A stretch of DNA of 64,000 nucleotides, taken from Pseudohoeflea suaedae (lineage in GTDB: Bacteria; Pseudomonadota; Alphaproteobacteria; Rhizobiales; Rhizobiaceae). The stretch spans positions 806,001-870,000 of the forward strand of contig NZ_SMSI01000001.1 in NCBI RefSeq assembly GCF_004354915.1, written 5' to 3'. The notes under the pieces were generated by a model that ran no database searches, was not told where the DNA came from, and was given only the letters and a program-made list of their open reading frames with translations. The translations under genes and the position numbers were made by a program. The number at the start of each line of letters is the position of its first letter. The first letter of the stretch is position 1. Below, in pieces: positions 27,635-36,522 of the stretch.

Positions 27635-27655
27635 CCCCGTGGGCAAGTATTGGGG
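27635..27655 (+). promoter_or_regulatory. flaD leader stem-loop (diverged form)
   Basis: CCCC (27635-27638) can pair with GGGG (27652-27655), placed seven bases before ATG 27663, downstream of CCGGTAT (27620-27626). Sequence differs from the flaA-flaC stem but position and ribosome-site occlusion are alike. A four-pair stem is weak. Confidence 0.4.
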
Positions 27656-27662
27656 TTCCCTT

Positions 27663-28640
27663 ATGTCAAGTATCATGACCAACACCGCGGCTATGGCCGC
27701 GCTTCAGACTCTTCGTACAATCAACTCCGACATGGAAACCGTGCAGGCTCGCGTCTCCTCGGGATACCGGGTCGAAACAGCTGCCGACAACGCGGCCTAC
27801 TGGTCGATCGCCACGACGATGCGATCCGACAACCAGGCCATGTCGACCGTCAAGGACGCCCTGGGCCTCGGTGCCGCTAAGGTCGACGTCGCTTACACCG
27901 CGATGGAATCCTCGATCGAGGTCGTCACTGAAATCAAGAACAAGCTGGTGGCCGCTCGCGAGCCCGGCGTCGACAAGACCAAGATCAACAAGGAGCTCAC
28001 CGAGCTCAAGAACCAGCTGCAGTCGATTGCGGAATCCGCATCGTTCTCCGGTGAGAACTGGCTGAACAACGAAGCCCTGACTGTGGCCGGCACCAAATCC
28101 ATCGTCGGTGGCTTCAACCGCGATGTGAACGGTCTCATCACCATTACCACGCTCGATATCGACGTGACCTCGATCACGCTGATCGGTGCGAACAACGAGA
28201 GCCTCGGTATCTTCACCAAGGATATCGACGCCGACCTGCTCAATCCCGATGGCACCACCGGTACGGCTGCCAACTACTATCTCATCGACACCGGCACGAC
28301 GACCGGTACGCCTGCATCCGGTAACGCCATCGCTCTGACGGCGACCACTTCCGATGCTGCCGTGACCGAGATGGTTCGCGTCGTCGATTCGATCCTGAGC
28401 CAGATCACGGACGCGGCATCCAATCTCGGTGCCATCCAGAAGCGCGTGTCGATGCAGGAAGACTTCGTGGCCAACCTGATGGATTCCATCGACAGCGGTA
28501 TCGGACGACTGGTCGATGCCGACATGAACGAGGAATCCACGCGGTTGAAGGCGCTGCAGACGCAGCAGCAGCTGGGCATCCAGTCGCTGTCGATCGCCAA
28601 TACCAACTCCCAGAACATCCTCTCGCTCTTCCAGAACTAA
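27663..28640 (+). CDS. flaD: Flagellin D
   Basis: Fourth tandem flagellin, 325 residues and the most divergent copy (for example KLVAAREPG, GANNESLGIFTKDIDADLLNPDG; C-terminus SLFQN). ATG 27663 aligns with the other flagellins; an in-frame GTG at 27639 falls inside the leader stem and is unlikely. The upstream control region differs from those of flaB/flaC, lacking TTGACAT. A rho-independent terminator lies at 28720. Confidence 0.94.
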   Translation: MSSIMTNTAAMAALQTLRTINSDMETVQARVSSGYRVETAADNAAYWSIATTMRSDNQAMSTVKDALGLGAAKVDVAYTAMESSIEVVTEIKNKLVAAREPGVDKTKINKELTELKNQLQSIAESASFSGENWLNNEALTVAGTKSIVGGFNRDVNGLITITTLDIDVTSITLIGANNESLGIFTKDIDADLLNPDGTTGTAANYYLIDTGTTTGTPASGNAIALTATTSDAAVTEMVRVVDSILSQITDAASNLGAIQKRVSMQEDFVANLMDSIDSGIGRLVDADMNEESTRLKALQTQQQLGIQSLSIANTNSQNILSLFQN

Positions 28641-28719
28641 GGAAGTTAGGCCCTCTCGACAGGGCCTGAGAGACCAGAGACTCTGCCGTGCCGCCGGTCA
28701 TCGGTCATGGCGGATAGCC

Positions 28720-28754
28720 GGACCGCACCAAATTGCCCTTGGTGCGGTCCTTTT
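28720..28754 (+). terminator. Rho-independent terminator after flaD
   Basis: 11-base perfect stem GGACCGCACCA/TGGTGCGGTCC, 9-base loop, TTTT. A smaller AGGCCCT/AGGGCCT hairpin at 28648-28667 precedes it. Confidence 0.82.
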
Positions 28755-28768
28755 CGTTCATGTTCGCA

Positions 28769-28788
28769 CAAGTTTGACTGCCTAGCTT
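28769..28788 (+). promoter_or_regulatory. Candidate class-II promoter of fliH-motB-motC-fliK
   Basis: GCACAAG (CAAG 28769-28772), ten bases, TAGCTT (28783-28788), directly after the flaD terminator and 108 bases before the fliH-like ATG. Confidence 0.6.
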
Positions 28789-28896
28789 TGTCCCGGACGA
28801 GATCGCCATTCCGCGTTTACGTGATCTCAATATCAGCGGTTCGGGATGAGCCCGCCGGGGAAGGCCGCTATGCCGCCCGCCGCAACGGAGAAAGTC

Positions 28897-29526
28897 ATGT
28901 CACTGGCGCTTGCGCAATTGCTTCCGGAATTCGATATGCCCGCCCGCGCGCGCGCGATACCGGATGCCGTGCCACAGGCCCCGCGCGAGGTGGAGAAGCG
29001 GCGCGACCCCGATCCGTCCCTGATCGAAGCGATCCGCGAGGAGGCGCGCGCCGAAGGCCGCATGGAGGCCGAGCGCGAACTCGCGATGAAACACGCCACC
29101 GAACTCGCGGACATGGAAGCCGAGCACGCCCGCGCCATGGCCGCGCGCGAAGTCGAGCTCCTGAAGACTGTCGCCGAGGCGTTCCCGGCAGCCATTGCCG
29201 AAAGAGCGGACGGTCTCGCCGCGCGTCTTTCCGATGAAGTGGCGCGGATCCTGGAGCCGCTCGTCGAGGATCAGTTGCGCCGGAACATGGTAGAGGCTCT
29301 CGCCGCCGAGATCCGCGACGCACTGGACATGGAGGCCGCCGAGAGGATTTCCGTGACCGGTCCGGCCATCTGGCTGGACTTGGTGCAAGCCGTGCTCGCC
29401 GAAAAGGCCGGCAGCGTGACCTTTACCGAGGCCGCGCGCGCCGATGTCGAGGTCGTCATCGACGAAACCCGTCTTCGCAGCCGGTTCGATGCGCTCGCAC
29501 AAACATTCGGGAAGGAAGCGCCTTGA
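28897..29526 (+). CDS. fliH: FliH-like flagellar export ATPase regulator
   Basis: The 209-residue protein has a long charged coiled-coil (about residues 35-90, AIREEARAEGRMEAERELAM... ) and a C-terminal globular region resembling FliH/YscL (DVEVVIDETRLRSRFDALAQ). FliH binds FliI and controls its ATPase. ATG 28897 is chosen because GGAG lies six bases upstream; an in-frame ATG at 28846 has no such site. It heads the motB-motC-fliK unit behind a CAAG-N10-TAGCTT promoter. Function assigned by pattern; annotated only as hypothetical in some rhizobia. Confidence 0.75.
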   Translation: MSLALAQLLPEFDMPARARAIPDAVPQAPREVEKRRDPDPSLIEAIREEARAEGRMEAERELAMKHATELADMEAEHARAMAAREVELLKTVAEAFPAAIAERADGLAARLSDEVARILEPLVEDQLRRNMVEALAAEIRDALDMEAAERISVTGPAIWLDLVQAVLAEKAGSVTFTEAARADVEVVIDETRLRSRFDALAQTFGKEAP

Positions 29527-30728
29527 GCGAAGATGCTTCCATCCACCAGACCAAGAACGAGATCATCATCGTTCGACGGCGCCACGACGGCGAGCATGAA
29601 GCCCATGGCGGCGCCTGGAAGATCGCCTATGCCGACTTCATGACCGCGATGATGGCGTTCTTTCTCGTCATGTGGCTGATCAACGCTGCGAACGAGGAAA
29701 CAAAGGCCGCTGTCGCAAGCTATTTCAATCCCATCAAGCTCACTGACGACAACCCGTCCGAAAAGGGCCTGAAGGAGCAAGGCAACAGCCAGAGCGGGGA
29801 GCAGTCCGCGCCGAAATCGGCGATCCCCGGTGAATCCGGCAGCAGCGGGGAAGCCGCGAACAAGGGTGAACAGGAAAGCACGACCGTCGGCGAGAAGACC
29901 CAATATTCGGAAGCGGATTACTTCAAGGATCCCTATGCCGTTCTCGCTGAAATCGTTCAGGAAACCGGGACGAATACCAACGTGTCGGAAGCCGGCGACG
30001 GTGGTGCGGCAAATTCCGGTCCGGCGACCGGCGCCACCGGAGGCGAAGCCTATCGTGACCCCTTCGACCCGGATTTCTGGTCCAAGCAGGTGGAGGCCGA
30101 CAAGGAAGCCATCGCCGAAAGCGAAATCGCTTTGCGGGAGCAGATCGCTGCCGAGGCGCAAGCCAAGGCGGAGCAGGAACGCGCGGCGCAGGAGCAGGCT
30201 GCATTGGCCGCAAGCGAAGAGGGCAAGGATGGCGATGCCGCTGTGCCCAGCCCGGATGCCCTGCAGGCCGCCGGCGCGCTGAAGAAGGAAATCGAGGACG
30301 CCCTCCAGGGTATTTCGGCCGGCCGCCTGTCGGACGCGCTGACCGTCGTACCGGCGGAAGGGGGGCTCCTGGTCTCGCTGACCGATCAGCTCAATTCGGA
30401 GATGTTCCGCGTCGGGTCGGCCGTTCCCGAAAAGTCGCTGGTTCTCGCACTGGAGAAAATCGGGGAGATCCTGTCGAAGCGAAAAGGCGAAATCGATATC
30501 CGCGGTTACACCGATGCCCGCCCCTTCAGCAACGGGACGGACGACAACTGGCGTCTGTCGATGGAGCGCGCGCATTCCGCCTATTTCATGCTGGTGCGCG
30601 GCGGTGTTCCCGAAGACCGGATCGTCGAACTTTCGGGCTTTGCCGACCGCAAGCTCAAGGATGCGGACAACCCGTTCTCCGAAGTGAACCGGCGGATCGA
30701 AATTCTCCTCCAGGTGGACGGAGGGTAA
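29523..30728 (+). CDS. motB: Flagellar stator protein MotB
   Basis: The 401-residue stator partner of MotA has a single N-terminal membrane helix (about 37-56) starting with the proton-carrying D38 (AYADFMTAMMAFFLVMWL). A long Glu/Ala-rich spacer carries a probable plug, and a C-terminal OmpA-like peptidoglycan-binding domain follows (EIDIRGYTDARPF, NRRIEILLQ). The start is TTG 29523 overlapping the upstream stop (TTGA); no better in-frame start precedes the membrane helix. Spacer length exceeds the enteric MotB of about 308 residues, as is usual for rhizobia. Confidence 0.94.
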   Translation: MSEDASIHQTKNEIIIVRRRHDGEHEAHGGAWKIAYADFMTAMMAFFLVMWLINAANEETKAAVASYFNPIKLTDDNPSEKGLKEQGNSQSGEQSAPKSAIPGESGSSGEAANKGEQESTTVGEKTQYSEADYFKDPYAVLAEIVQETGTNTNVSEAGDGGAANSGPATGATGGEAYRDPFDPDFWSKQVEADKEAIAESEIALREQIAAEAQAKAEQERAAQEQAALAASEEGKDGDAAVPSPDALQAAGALKKEIEDALQGISAGRLSDALTVVPAEGGLLVSLTDQLNSEMFRVGSAVPEKSLVLALEKIGEILSKRKGEIDIRGYTDARPFSNGTDDNWRLSMERAHSAYFMLVRGGVPEDRIVELSGFADRKLKDADNPFSEVNRRIEILLQVDGG

Positions 30729-30729
30729 T

Positions 30730-32325
30730 ATGCTCGGGGCTCGTCTCGCGCGACTGTCTGCGGCGACCGCCATCGTGGCGGTCTTTGCCGTTTTCGGCCC
30801 GCCGACCGCCCGGGCAGCTTCATCGTCGCATGGCGAGGACGTCGTTGCCGACGTTCTGGCCCAGGGCGGGGAGCATAGTGGTGACAAGCATCCGGCACTG
30901 GCGGAGGGTGCCGGCTCCGGCGGCGGGCAGCATGCGGAAGCTGAAACCGGTCATGCGGACGGGGAAGACGCCGAGAAGGCGGCTGAGGTCGAGGCGCCGG
31001 ATCCCGATCCGCAGGATCTCACTCAACAACAGGCGATCGACAACTACATCCGCTCGATCACGCCGGAGGCTTCTGGCGCCAATCGTACCTCAGCGGAGCT
31101 TCAGCCCTACCAGCTGATCCGCTCGCTTCAATACGTGCAGGATTCGGTGGTTCAGGGCGATCATGCCGCCATGGAGATGCAGCGCTATCTTCTCGGCGTT
31201 ATCGACGAACGGCTCCGCAAGGCCGACCAGAGCGTGTTCGACAATCCGCGCAATGTCGATGCGGCACTCGTCTATGCGATGAGCGGAGGCAATCCGGATA
31301 CACTCGATCTGCTCGCCGCCAAGGATCGCTTCGGCCATTTCGACAACGAGGTGACTACTGTCTTGCGCGCCTATCTCGACGGAATGACCGTGCGCACGCA
31401 GACCTCGCTGGATGAACTCCTGGACATCTATGCCGGCACCCGTATCGCGGCCTACCTCGCGCTCATCGCGGCAAACGTCAAGGCGGGGCTCAATGAGGAG
31501 GGCTCGCTCGAGATATTCGACAGGGCGCGTCTCGAGGCGCCGGGAACCATCATCGAGGAGGCCGCGCTGCGCCGGTCTCTCTTCGTTGCGGCGAAAAAAG
31601 GCAGGATCGATGCGGCGGTCCACTATGCCTCGCTCTACGCCCGTCGTTTCATCAACTCGCCCTATGCCGGTCAGTATGCCGATCAGCTGGTGGAACTCGG
31701 AACGGATCATATCGACGTTCTCGGCACGGACCAGCTGCAGCGGATTCTCGCCTTCATGGACGCGCGGCGTCAGCGGGAAGTTTATCTCAGAATTTCACGC
31801 AAGGCCGCGATCAACGGTCAGGCGGACCTTGCCCTGCTCGCGGCGGAAAAGGCGAAGGAACTCAGCGATCCGTCGGATCCCGCTCCGGCGGCGCTTGCGG
31901 GGCTCTATTCGGGCTTGGCCAGCGTGCCTTCCGAACAGGTGGTCGAGGTCGATCGTTCGCTCGACGAACTGGTCGACATGCCGCTTTCCTCGCGCGACGC
32001 GGCGCTGAGGGATGCAGCCCGCCTCATTGCCAACGAAATCATCCGCGAGCCCGACCCAAACAGCCTCACGCAAGCCTTCAGTCCTAGCATCGAAGGGCAA
32101 ACTGAAGGCGAGACCATGTCCGCGGGGCCGGCTGCGGACGACCCGCTTGCCGGCATGCCGGACGATGGGTCTCAACCGCCGGAAGGGGAGCAACTGCCGA
32201 CCGATACTGCCGCTGCAGCCGGCGCGGTGGATGACGAGTTTCGCAGTTATCTGGAAGGCCAGAACAAGCTGATTGACGAGATCGACAGCCTGCTGGCGGG
32301 AAATGATGGAGTAGACAAGCCGTGA
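30730..32325 (+). CDS. motC: Periplasmic motor protein MotC
   Basis: The 531-residue exported protein (signal peptide about residues 1-30, ending TARAAS) is unique to rhizobial-type motors, where it binds the periplasmic part of MotB and modulates stator opening and motor speed. The bulk is alpha-helical with repeat-like segments; a low-complexity acidic region follows the signal and another precedes the C-terminus. It starts one base after the motB stop, and its stop overlaps fliK (GTGA). Called from position and overall character. Confidence 0.88.
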   Translation: MLGARLARLSAATAIVAVFAVFGPPTARAASSSHGEDVVADVLAQGGEHSGDKHPALAEGAGSGGGQHAEAETGHADGEDAEKAAEVEAPDPDPQDLTQQQAIDNYIRSITPEASGANRTSAELQPYQLIRSLQYVQDSVVQGDHAAMEMQRYLLGVIDERLRKADQSVFDNPRNVDAALVYAMSGGNPDTLDLLAAKDRFGHFDNEVTTVLRAYLDGMTVRTQTSLDELLDIYAGTRIAAYLALIAANVKAGLNEEGSLEIFDRARLEAPGTIIEEAALRRSLFVAAKKGRIDAAVHYASLYARRFINSPYAGQYADQLVELGTDHIDVLGTDQLQRILAFMDARRQREVYLRISRKAAINGQADLALLAAEKAKELSDPSDPAPAALAGLYSGLASVPSEQVVEVDRSLDELVDMPLSSRDAALRDAARLIANEIIREPDPNSLTQAFSPSIEGQTEGETMSAGPAADDPLAGMPDDGSQPPEGEQLPTDTAAAAGAVDDEFRSYLEGQNKLIDEIDSLLAGNDGVDKP

Positions 32326-33719
32326 ATGCCCTTGATGCCCTTTTTTCCCGACAGGTTCCCACCCGTTCGCCCAACGTCTCCTCCAACGCGGGTGCGCGTG
32401 ACCAGGGCTCGGGTCAGTCCGGCAGCTTCGCATCGGCCTTGTCGTCGGGCCGTCCGGACAGGCCCGAACAGAGAACGCGGAACGGCGACGACAATGCACC
32501 CGTGCGTGACGAGGCCGTAGACAATACGCAGCAGGCTGCAGCCTCCGATGACCGCGAGATCGACGAGACGGATCAATCCGACGACGCCGACGGCAGCCAG
32601 GCCATCGATCTTCTGGCGCTTCTGGCAAAGCGTGCCGAAAACAGCGAAGACGACGCGGACGAGGACGGCGCAGACGAAATCGTCATCGAGGTCGTCGAGG
32701 ACGCCTCCGACGAGGATGAGCCGGCTGTCGACGAGACTGCGCTCGAAGCCATGCAGAAGCTTGGACATGGCAATAACGGCGTTGACGGCAAGGCCGTGGC
32801 CGCCGCTGCCGTTGCCGACGGCAATCCCCGGGCCACCATCATCGCTCAGCAGACCAAGCCGGTAACCGGCAATGCGGACAAGGGCGAGGCCGCGGCCAAT
32901 GCAGCCGATGGCGCCGCTGACGGGCGCAGGATCTCCGAAGCAGCGGTCGCCGGTGGCGGCAAATCCGATGATGCGGGTGCAAATGCCGGCAGGGAAGGCC
33001 AGCGGAAGGGGGAGGCCGACATGGCGGAACTCGATCCGGTCCTGCGTGCCAAATCCGCTTCGGTCCGCGGCGAGGGCGATGTCGCCATGGACAAGGTCGA
33101 GGTGCTCGAGAAGCGCTCCGTTTCAGGCATGTCCCAGAACGCCGAAAATGTCGCCAAGGCTCTGGTGCGGGATGCGAGCGGGCTGAACCCGCAGACGACC
33201 GCGGAAACCGGTGAAGCTGCAGCGCTCAGGCATGCCGCCGCCGCCGAGCGTGCAAACGCCGCGGCGATGGCGCCGCGTAGCGGCCAGACGCTGCATACCC
33301 TGCGCATCCAGCTCAATCCGGAATCGCTCGGCCAGGTGACGGCCGTCATGCGCCTGAGCGACGGCGAGCTGAAGGTCGAGTTGAAGGTGCAGTCGGCGGA
33401 GGCCTATCGCCAGCTGACCGACGATTCCTCCGCGATTGCCAAGGCGCTGCGCCAGCAGGGCTACGGCATCGACCAGATCACGGTGCAGCAGACGAATGCC
33501 GGCTCCGACAAGAGCGGCATGAACGCCCAGCAGGGGCAGACATCCGGCCAGCAGTTCCAGTTCCGGGAAGGAATGGCGCAGAACGGGTCTGGCGGCAACG
33601 GCAATAGCGGTGATGGCCGCGGCCGGTCCACTGGAGGTCAGAACGGCGGAGAACTCGGTCATGAAGTCGTGTCAGGCAATACTTCTTCTTCTGGCGCTTC
33701 TGACGGGGTCTATCTCTGA
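32322..33719 (+). CDS. fliK: Flagellar hook-length control protein FliK (MotD)
   Basis: The 465-residue protein has a disordered, acidic and Ala-rich N-terminal two-thirds and a C-terminal FliK domain: LHTLRIQLNPESLGQVTAVM followed by LKVELKVQSAEAYRQL. FliK is exported and measures hook length, triggering the FlhB switch. It was formerly named MotD in Sinorhizobium. GTG 32322 overlaps the motC stop; the adjacent ATG at 32326 is in another frame. Confidence 0.92.
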   Translation: MNALDALFSRQVPTRSPNVSSNAGARDQGSGQSGSFASALSSGRPDRPEQRTRNGDDNAPVRDEAVDNTQQAAASDDREIDETDQSDDADGSQAIDLLALLAKRAENSEDDADEDGADEIVIEVVEDASDEDEPAVDETALEAMQKLGHGNNGVDGKAVAAAAVADGNPRATIIAQQTKPVTGNADKGEAAANAADGAADGRRISEAAVAGGGKSDDAGANAGREGQRKGEADMAELDPVLRAKSASVRGEGDVAMDKVEVLEKRSVSGMSQNAENVAKALVRDASGLNPQTTAETGEAAALRHAAAAERANAAAMAPRSGQTLHTLRIQLNPESLGQVTAVMRLSDGELKVELKVQSAEAYRQLTDDSSAIAKALRQQGYGIDQITVQQTNAGSDKSGMNAQQGQTSGQQFQFREGMAQNGSGGNGNSGDGRGRSTGGQNGGELGHEVVSGNTSSSGASDGVYL

Positions 33720-34227
33720 GGCTTCCGCCTCGAACGGATCCGGTCTCTGTGAGGCGCAAATCCTCAAGGCCGCGCACAAGTGGAACGTTCCGGCCGGCAT
33801 TCTCCATTCCGTCGGCTTGACGGAGACGGGACGCAAGGGCGCGCTCTATCCTTTCGCGCTCAATATCGAGGGGCGCACGGTCTTTGCGGCGTCGCGGGCC
33901 GAGGCGCTTGCCGAGTTCGAGAAGGCGCGGGAGGAGGGGCATACTCTCATCGACCTGGGCTGCATGCAGATCAATTTCCGCTATCACGGCGGGTCTTTCG
34001 CCTCTGCCGGCCAGATGCTCGATCCCGAGAGCAATGTCGACTACGCCGCCCGCTTTCTCGCGGACCTGCATTCCCGGCACCAGACATGGACGATGGCGGT
34101 TGCCCGCTATCATGCAGGCCCGAACAACGATCCTGCGCAGAAACGATATGTCTGCCGGGTGATCCGTAACCTGGTCGATGCCGGGCACGGAGCCTGGACC
34201 CCGCCGGCCCGGAAATTCTGCGAATGA
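33661..34227 (+). CDS. Flagellum-associated lytic transglycosylase
   Basis: The 188-residue exported protein begins with a signal peptide (MKSCQAILLLLALLTGSIS, cleavage near ASA). A soluble lytic transglycosylase-like fold follows, with catalytic-type glutamate in GLTETGRKG and LIDLGCMQINFRYHGG plus VARYHAGPNND. It likely opens peptidoglycan for rod passage, the role done by the FlgJ C-terminal domain in enterics. ATG 33661 lies inside the fliK 3' end in another frame, so the genes overlap by 59 bases; the longer in-frame start at 33610 would displace the signal peptide. Confidence 0.85.
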   Translation: MKSCQAILLLLALLTGSISEASASNGSGLCEAQILKAAHKWNVPAGILHSVGLTETGRKGALYPFALNIEGRTVFAASRAEALAEFEKAREEGHTLIDLGCMQINFRYHGGSFASAGQMLDPESNVDYAARFLADLHSRHQTWTMAVARYHAGPNNDPAQKRYVCRVIRNLVDAGHGAWTPPARKFCE

Positions 34228-34402
34228 TACAACCTTAAATGGAAATTCGGATTCCGCGATCTTCGCAGGCGGGTGCAGTGGCCCGAGTCCGATTTCGTAA
34301 ATTTCCACAAGCTTGTTTCGCTTTCGCGTTAACTTTTTCCAGAAATTTTTGTGGGTGCTTCCGGCCTTGCCACAACATATGGGCAAATCATTAAATTTTA
34401 TG

Positions 34403-34419
34403 GTTAATCAACTGTTAAT
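34403..34419 (+). promoter_or_regulatory. GTTAAT direct repeat upstream of rem
   Basis: GTTAAT at 34403-34408 and 34414-34419, 11 bases apart (one helical turn), within the AT-rich rem upstream region (34228-34510). Possible activator site for VisNR or part of the core promoter. Inference only. Confidence 0.35.
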
Positions 34420-34510
34420 AATTTGGGAGTAATTCCTATTGTTGAGAGGGAATCAGACCCCTCGTACTCCTTATGACAAGGGGTACTTCACTGATTCGGA
34501 GACGGGGCGA

Positions 34511-35182
34511 ATGATCGTAGTAGTTGATGACCGGGAGCTCGTGAAAAGCGGCTACACTTCACTTTTCGGACGTGAGGGGGTGCCGTCCGCAGCTTTCGAC
34601 AGCGCCGAATTCGGCGAATGGGTAAGCACTGCAGCAGATTCCGACCTCGACGCAGTCGAGGCCTTTCTCATCGGAAACGGCGATCAGGCTCTCGAATTGC
34701 CGCGCGCCATCCGCGATCGCTCGCAGGCTCCCGTTATAGCAGTCTCCGAAACGCCCTCGCTGGAATCCACGCTTGCCTTCTTTGACAGCGGTGTCGATGA
34801 CGTCGTCCGCAAGCCGGTCCATCCGCGTGAGATCCTTGCCCGGGCCGCCGCGATCCGCCGCCGCCTCAAGGCGCTGGCCAACCATACCGATATCGGCCCG
34901 ATCCGCGTTTACTCCGACGGTCGCGATCCCGAAATCGAAGGCCGCACCTTCCCGCTGCCGCGCCGCGAGCGCCGCATCCTGGAATATTTGGTCGCCAACC
35001 GCGGCCGCCGGGTGACCAAGCAGCAGATCTTCAATGCCATCTACGGCATCTTCGACGAGGACGTCGAAGAGAACGTCGTCGAGAGCCACATCTCCAAGCT
35101 GCGCAAGAAGCTGCGCAAGCGCCTCGACTTCGACCCGATCGATTCCAAGCGTTTCCTTGGCTACCTGATCGACTGGGCCTGA
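34511..35182 (+). CDS. rem: OmpR-like motility activator Rem
   Basis: The 223-residue regulator has a receiver-like N-terminal domain and a winged-helix C-terminal domain ([20 protein letters not shown]... [14 protein letters not shown]). In Sinorhizobium Rem is the exponential-phase activator of class II motility genes and is itself activated by VisNR. ATG 34511 ([19 protein letters not shown]) gives the expected length; an in-frame TTG at 34439 would add 24 residues of unlikely sequence. D6/D7 and a KP motif are present, but the central phosphoacceptor aspartate is not evident ([11 protein letters not shown]). Confidence 0.9.
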   Translation: MIVVVDDRELVKSGYTSLFGREGVPSAAFDSAEFGEWVSTAADSDLDAVEAFLIGNGDQALELPRAIRDRSQAPVIAVSETPSLESTLAFFDSGVDDVVRKPVHPREILARAAAIRRRLKALANHTDIGPIRVYSDGRDPEIEGRTFPLPRRERRILEYLVANRGRRVTKQQIFNAIYGIFDEDVEENVVESHISKLRKKLRKRLDFDPIDSKRFLGYLIDWA

Positions 35183-35192
35183 CAGGTCCTCC

Positions 35193-35217
35193 AGGTCCGG
35201 AGATGATCTCCGGACCT
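35193..35217 (+). terminator. Hairpin after rem
   Basis: 11-base perfect stem AGGTCCGGAGA/TCTCCGGACCT with loop TGA, 11 bases after the rem stop. No T run, but its position isolates rem from the flgE promoter. Confidence 0.6.
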
Positions 35218-35244
35218 TCGGGTTCTGAGCCAATCAGGTTCACG

Positions 35245-35264
35245 CAAGGCCCGGCAACTAAAAT
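35245..35264 (+). promoter_or_regulatory. Candidate class-II promoter of the flgE operon
   Basis: ACGCAAG (CAAG 35245-35248), ten bases, TAAAAT (35259-35264), between the post-rem hairpin and flgE. Confidence 0.6.
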
Positions 35265-35294
35265 CCTATCCAGTATGAAACAAGGGGAACTGCA

Positions 35295-36485
35295 ATGAGC
35301 CTGTCAGGAATGATGCGCACCGGTGCGTCCGGCATGAACGCGCAGGCCAGCCGTCTCGGTACGGTCGCAGACAACATCGCCAATTCCAACACCACCGGCT
35401 ACAAGAAGGCGTCGACGCAGTTCGAATCGCTCATCCTCCCCAGCGGCGGCGGCGCCTACAATTCGGGCGGCGTCATCCCGCATACGCGCTATTCCATTTC
35501 CGAAGCCGGCACCTACACGAACACCAGCTCCGTCACCGACCTGGCCATCAAGGGCGAAGGCTTCTTTATCGTTCAGGGAACGGATGGCGTCGAGTACCTC
35601 ACCCGTGCGGGCGCTTTCACGGTCCAGTCGGACGGCACGCTCGTCAACACGGCCGGCTTTACCCTGATGGGCTACCCCTATTCGACGACCGCGGACCCGA
35701 CGATCGTCATCAACGGCTTCGCCGGTCTCGAGCCGGTTGTCCTCAGCGATGACAGGCTCGCGGCAACGCCCTCGGAAAACGGCGTACTCGGCGGCAACCT
35801 GCCGGGCAACGAGGTGGTTGGTTTTTCGAAGCCGACCTCGCTTGTGGCCTATGACAGCCAGGGCAACGAACGGCTCCTGAACTTCACCTATACCAAGACG
35901 GCCGACAACGCCTGGTCGCTGACCGTCGATTACGACGGCACCACGATCTCCGGCCCGACGGCGGTGACCTTCGATCCCAGCGGCAATCTCATCGGTCCGG
36001 CATCGATCACCACCACTGCGCAGATGATCGGCGGCACGTCGCTCAACGCGATCACGATCGACCTGTCCAACACCACCCAGCTGGGTGGCGAGTTCTCGGC
36101 CGATGGCGACATCGATGGCAAGGGCGCCACGGCCGTCGTCGATTATGCAATCAGTGCGGATGGTGTCGTCTCGCTCAAATATGCCGATGGCGAGCTGGTT
36201 CCGAAATACCGCCTGGCGCTCGCGACGGTGCAGAGCCCGGACATGCTCGAGCCGCTTGCCGGCAACGTTTACTCGCAAAGCCGCGATTCCGGCGTTGTGG
36301 TGGTCGGTTATCCGGAAAATGGTGGGCTCGGTTCGATCATCTCCAACACACTGGAGGATTCCAACGTCGATATCGCCGAGGAACTGACCAGCATGATCGA
36401 GTCGCAGCGCAACTACACTGCAAACTCGAAGGTCTTCCAGACCGGCTCCGATCTCATGGATGTTCTTGTCAATCTGAAACGATAA
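35295..36485 (+). CDS. flgE: Flagellar hook protein FlgE
   Basis: The 396-residue protein has the rod/hook N-terminus (MSLSGMMRTGASGMNAQASR; NIANSNTTGYKKASTQF), a beta-rich centre and the C-terminal hook helix (LEDSNVDIAEELTSMIESQR). It forms the universal joint between rod and filament. A CAAG-N10-TAAAAT promoter is 31 bases before the ATG, and AAGGGGA is the ribosome site. It starts the flgE-flgK-flgL-flaF-flbT-flgD-fliQ unit. Confidence 0.96.
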   Translation: MSLSGMMRTGASGMNAQASRLGTVADNIANSNTTGYKKASTQFESLILPSGGGAYNSGGVIPHTRYSISEAGTYTNTSSVTDLAIKGEGFFIVQGTDGVEYLTRAGAFTVQSDGTLVNTAGFTLMGYPYSTTADPTIVINGFAGLEPVVLSDDRLAATPSENGVLGGNLPGNEVVGFSKPTSLVAYDSQGNERLLNFTYTKTADNAWSLTVDYDGTTISGPTAVTFDPSGNLIGPASITTTAQMIGGTSLNAITIDLSNTTQLGGEFSADGDIDGKGATAVVDYAISADGVVSLKYADGELVPKYRLALATVQSPDMLEPLAGNVYSQSRDSGVVVVGYPENGGLGSIISNTLEDSNVDIAEELTSMIESQRNYTANSKVFQTGSDLMDVLVNLKR

Positions 36486-36522
36486 TCCGGACTCGTAGGC
36501 GGGTTCCCAGGGCGCAACGGAA

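Noticed and set aside
24935-27662. Flagellin intergenic regions as possible insertion-sequence remnants because of the repeated architecture
   Set aside because: The repeats are explained by tandem flagellin duplication, leader stems and terminators; no transposase or terminal repeat is present.
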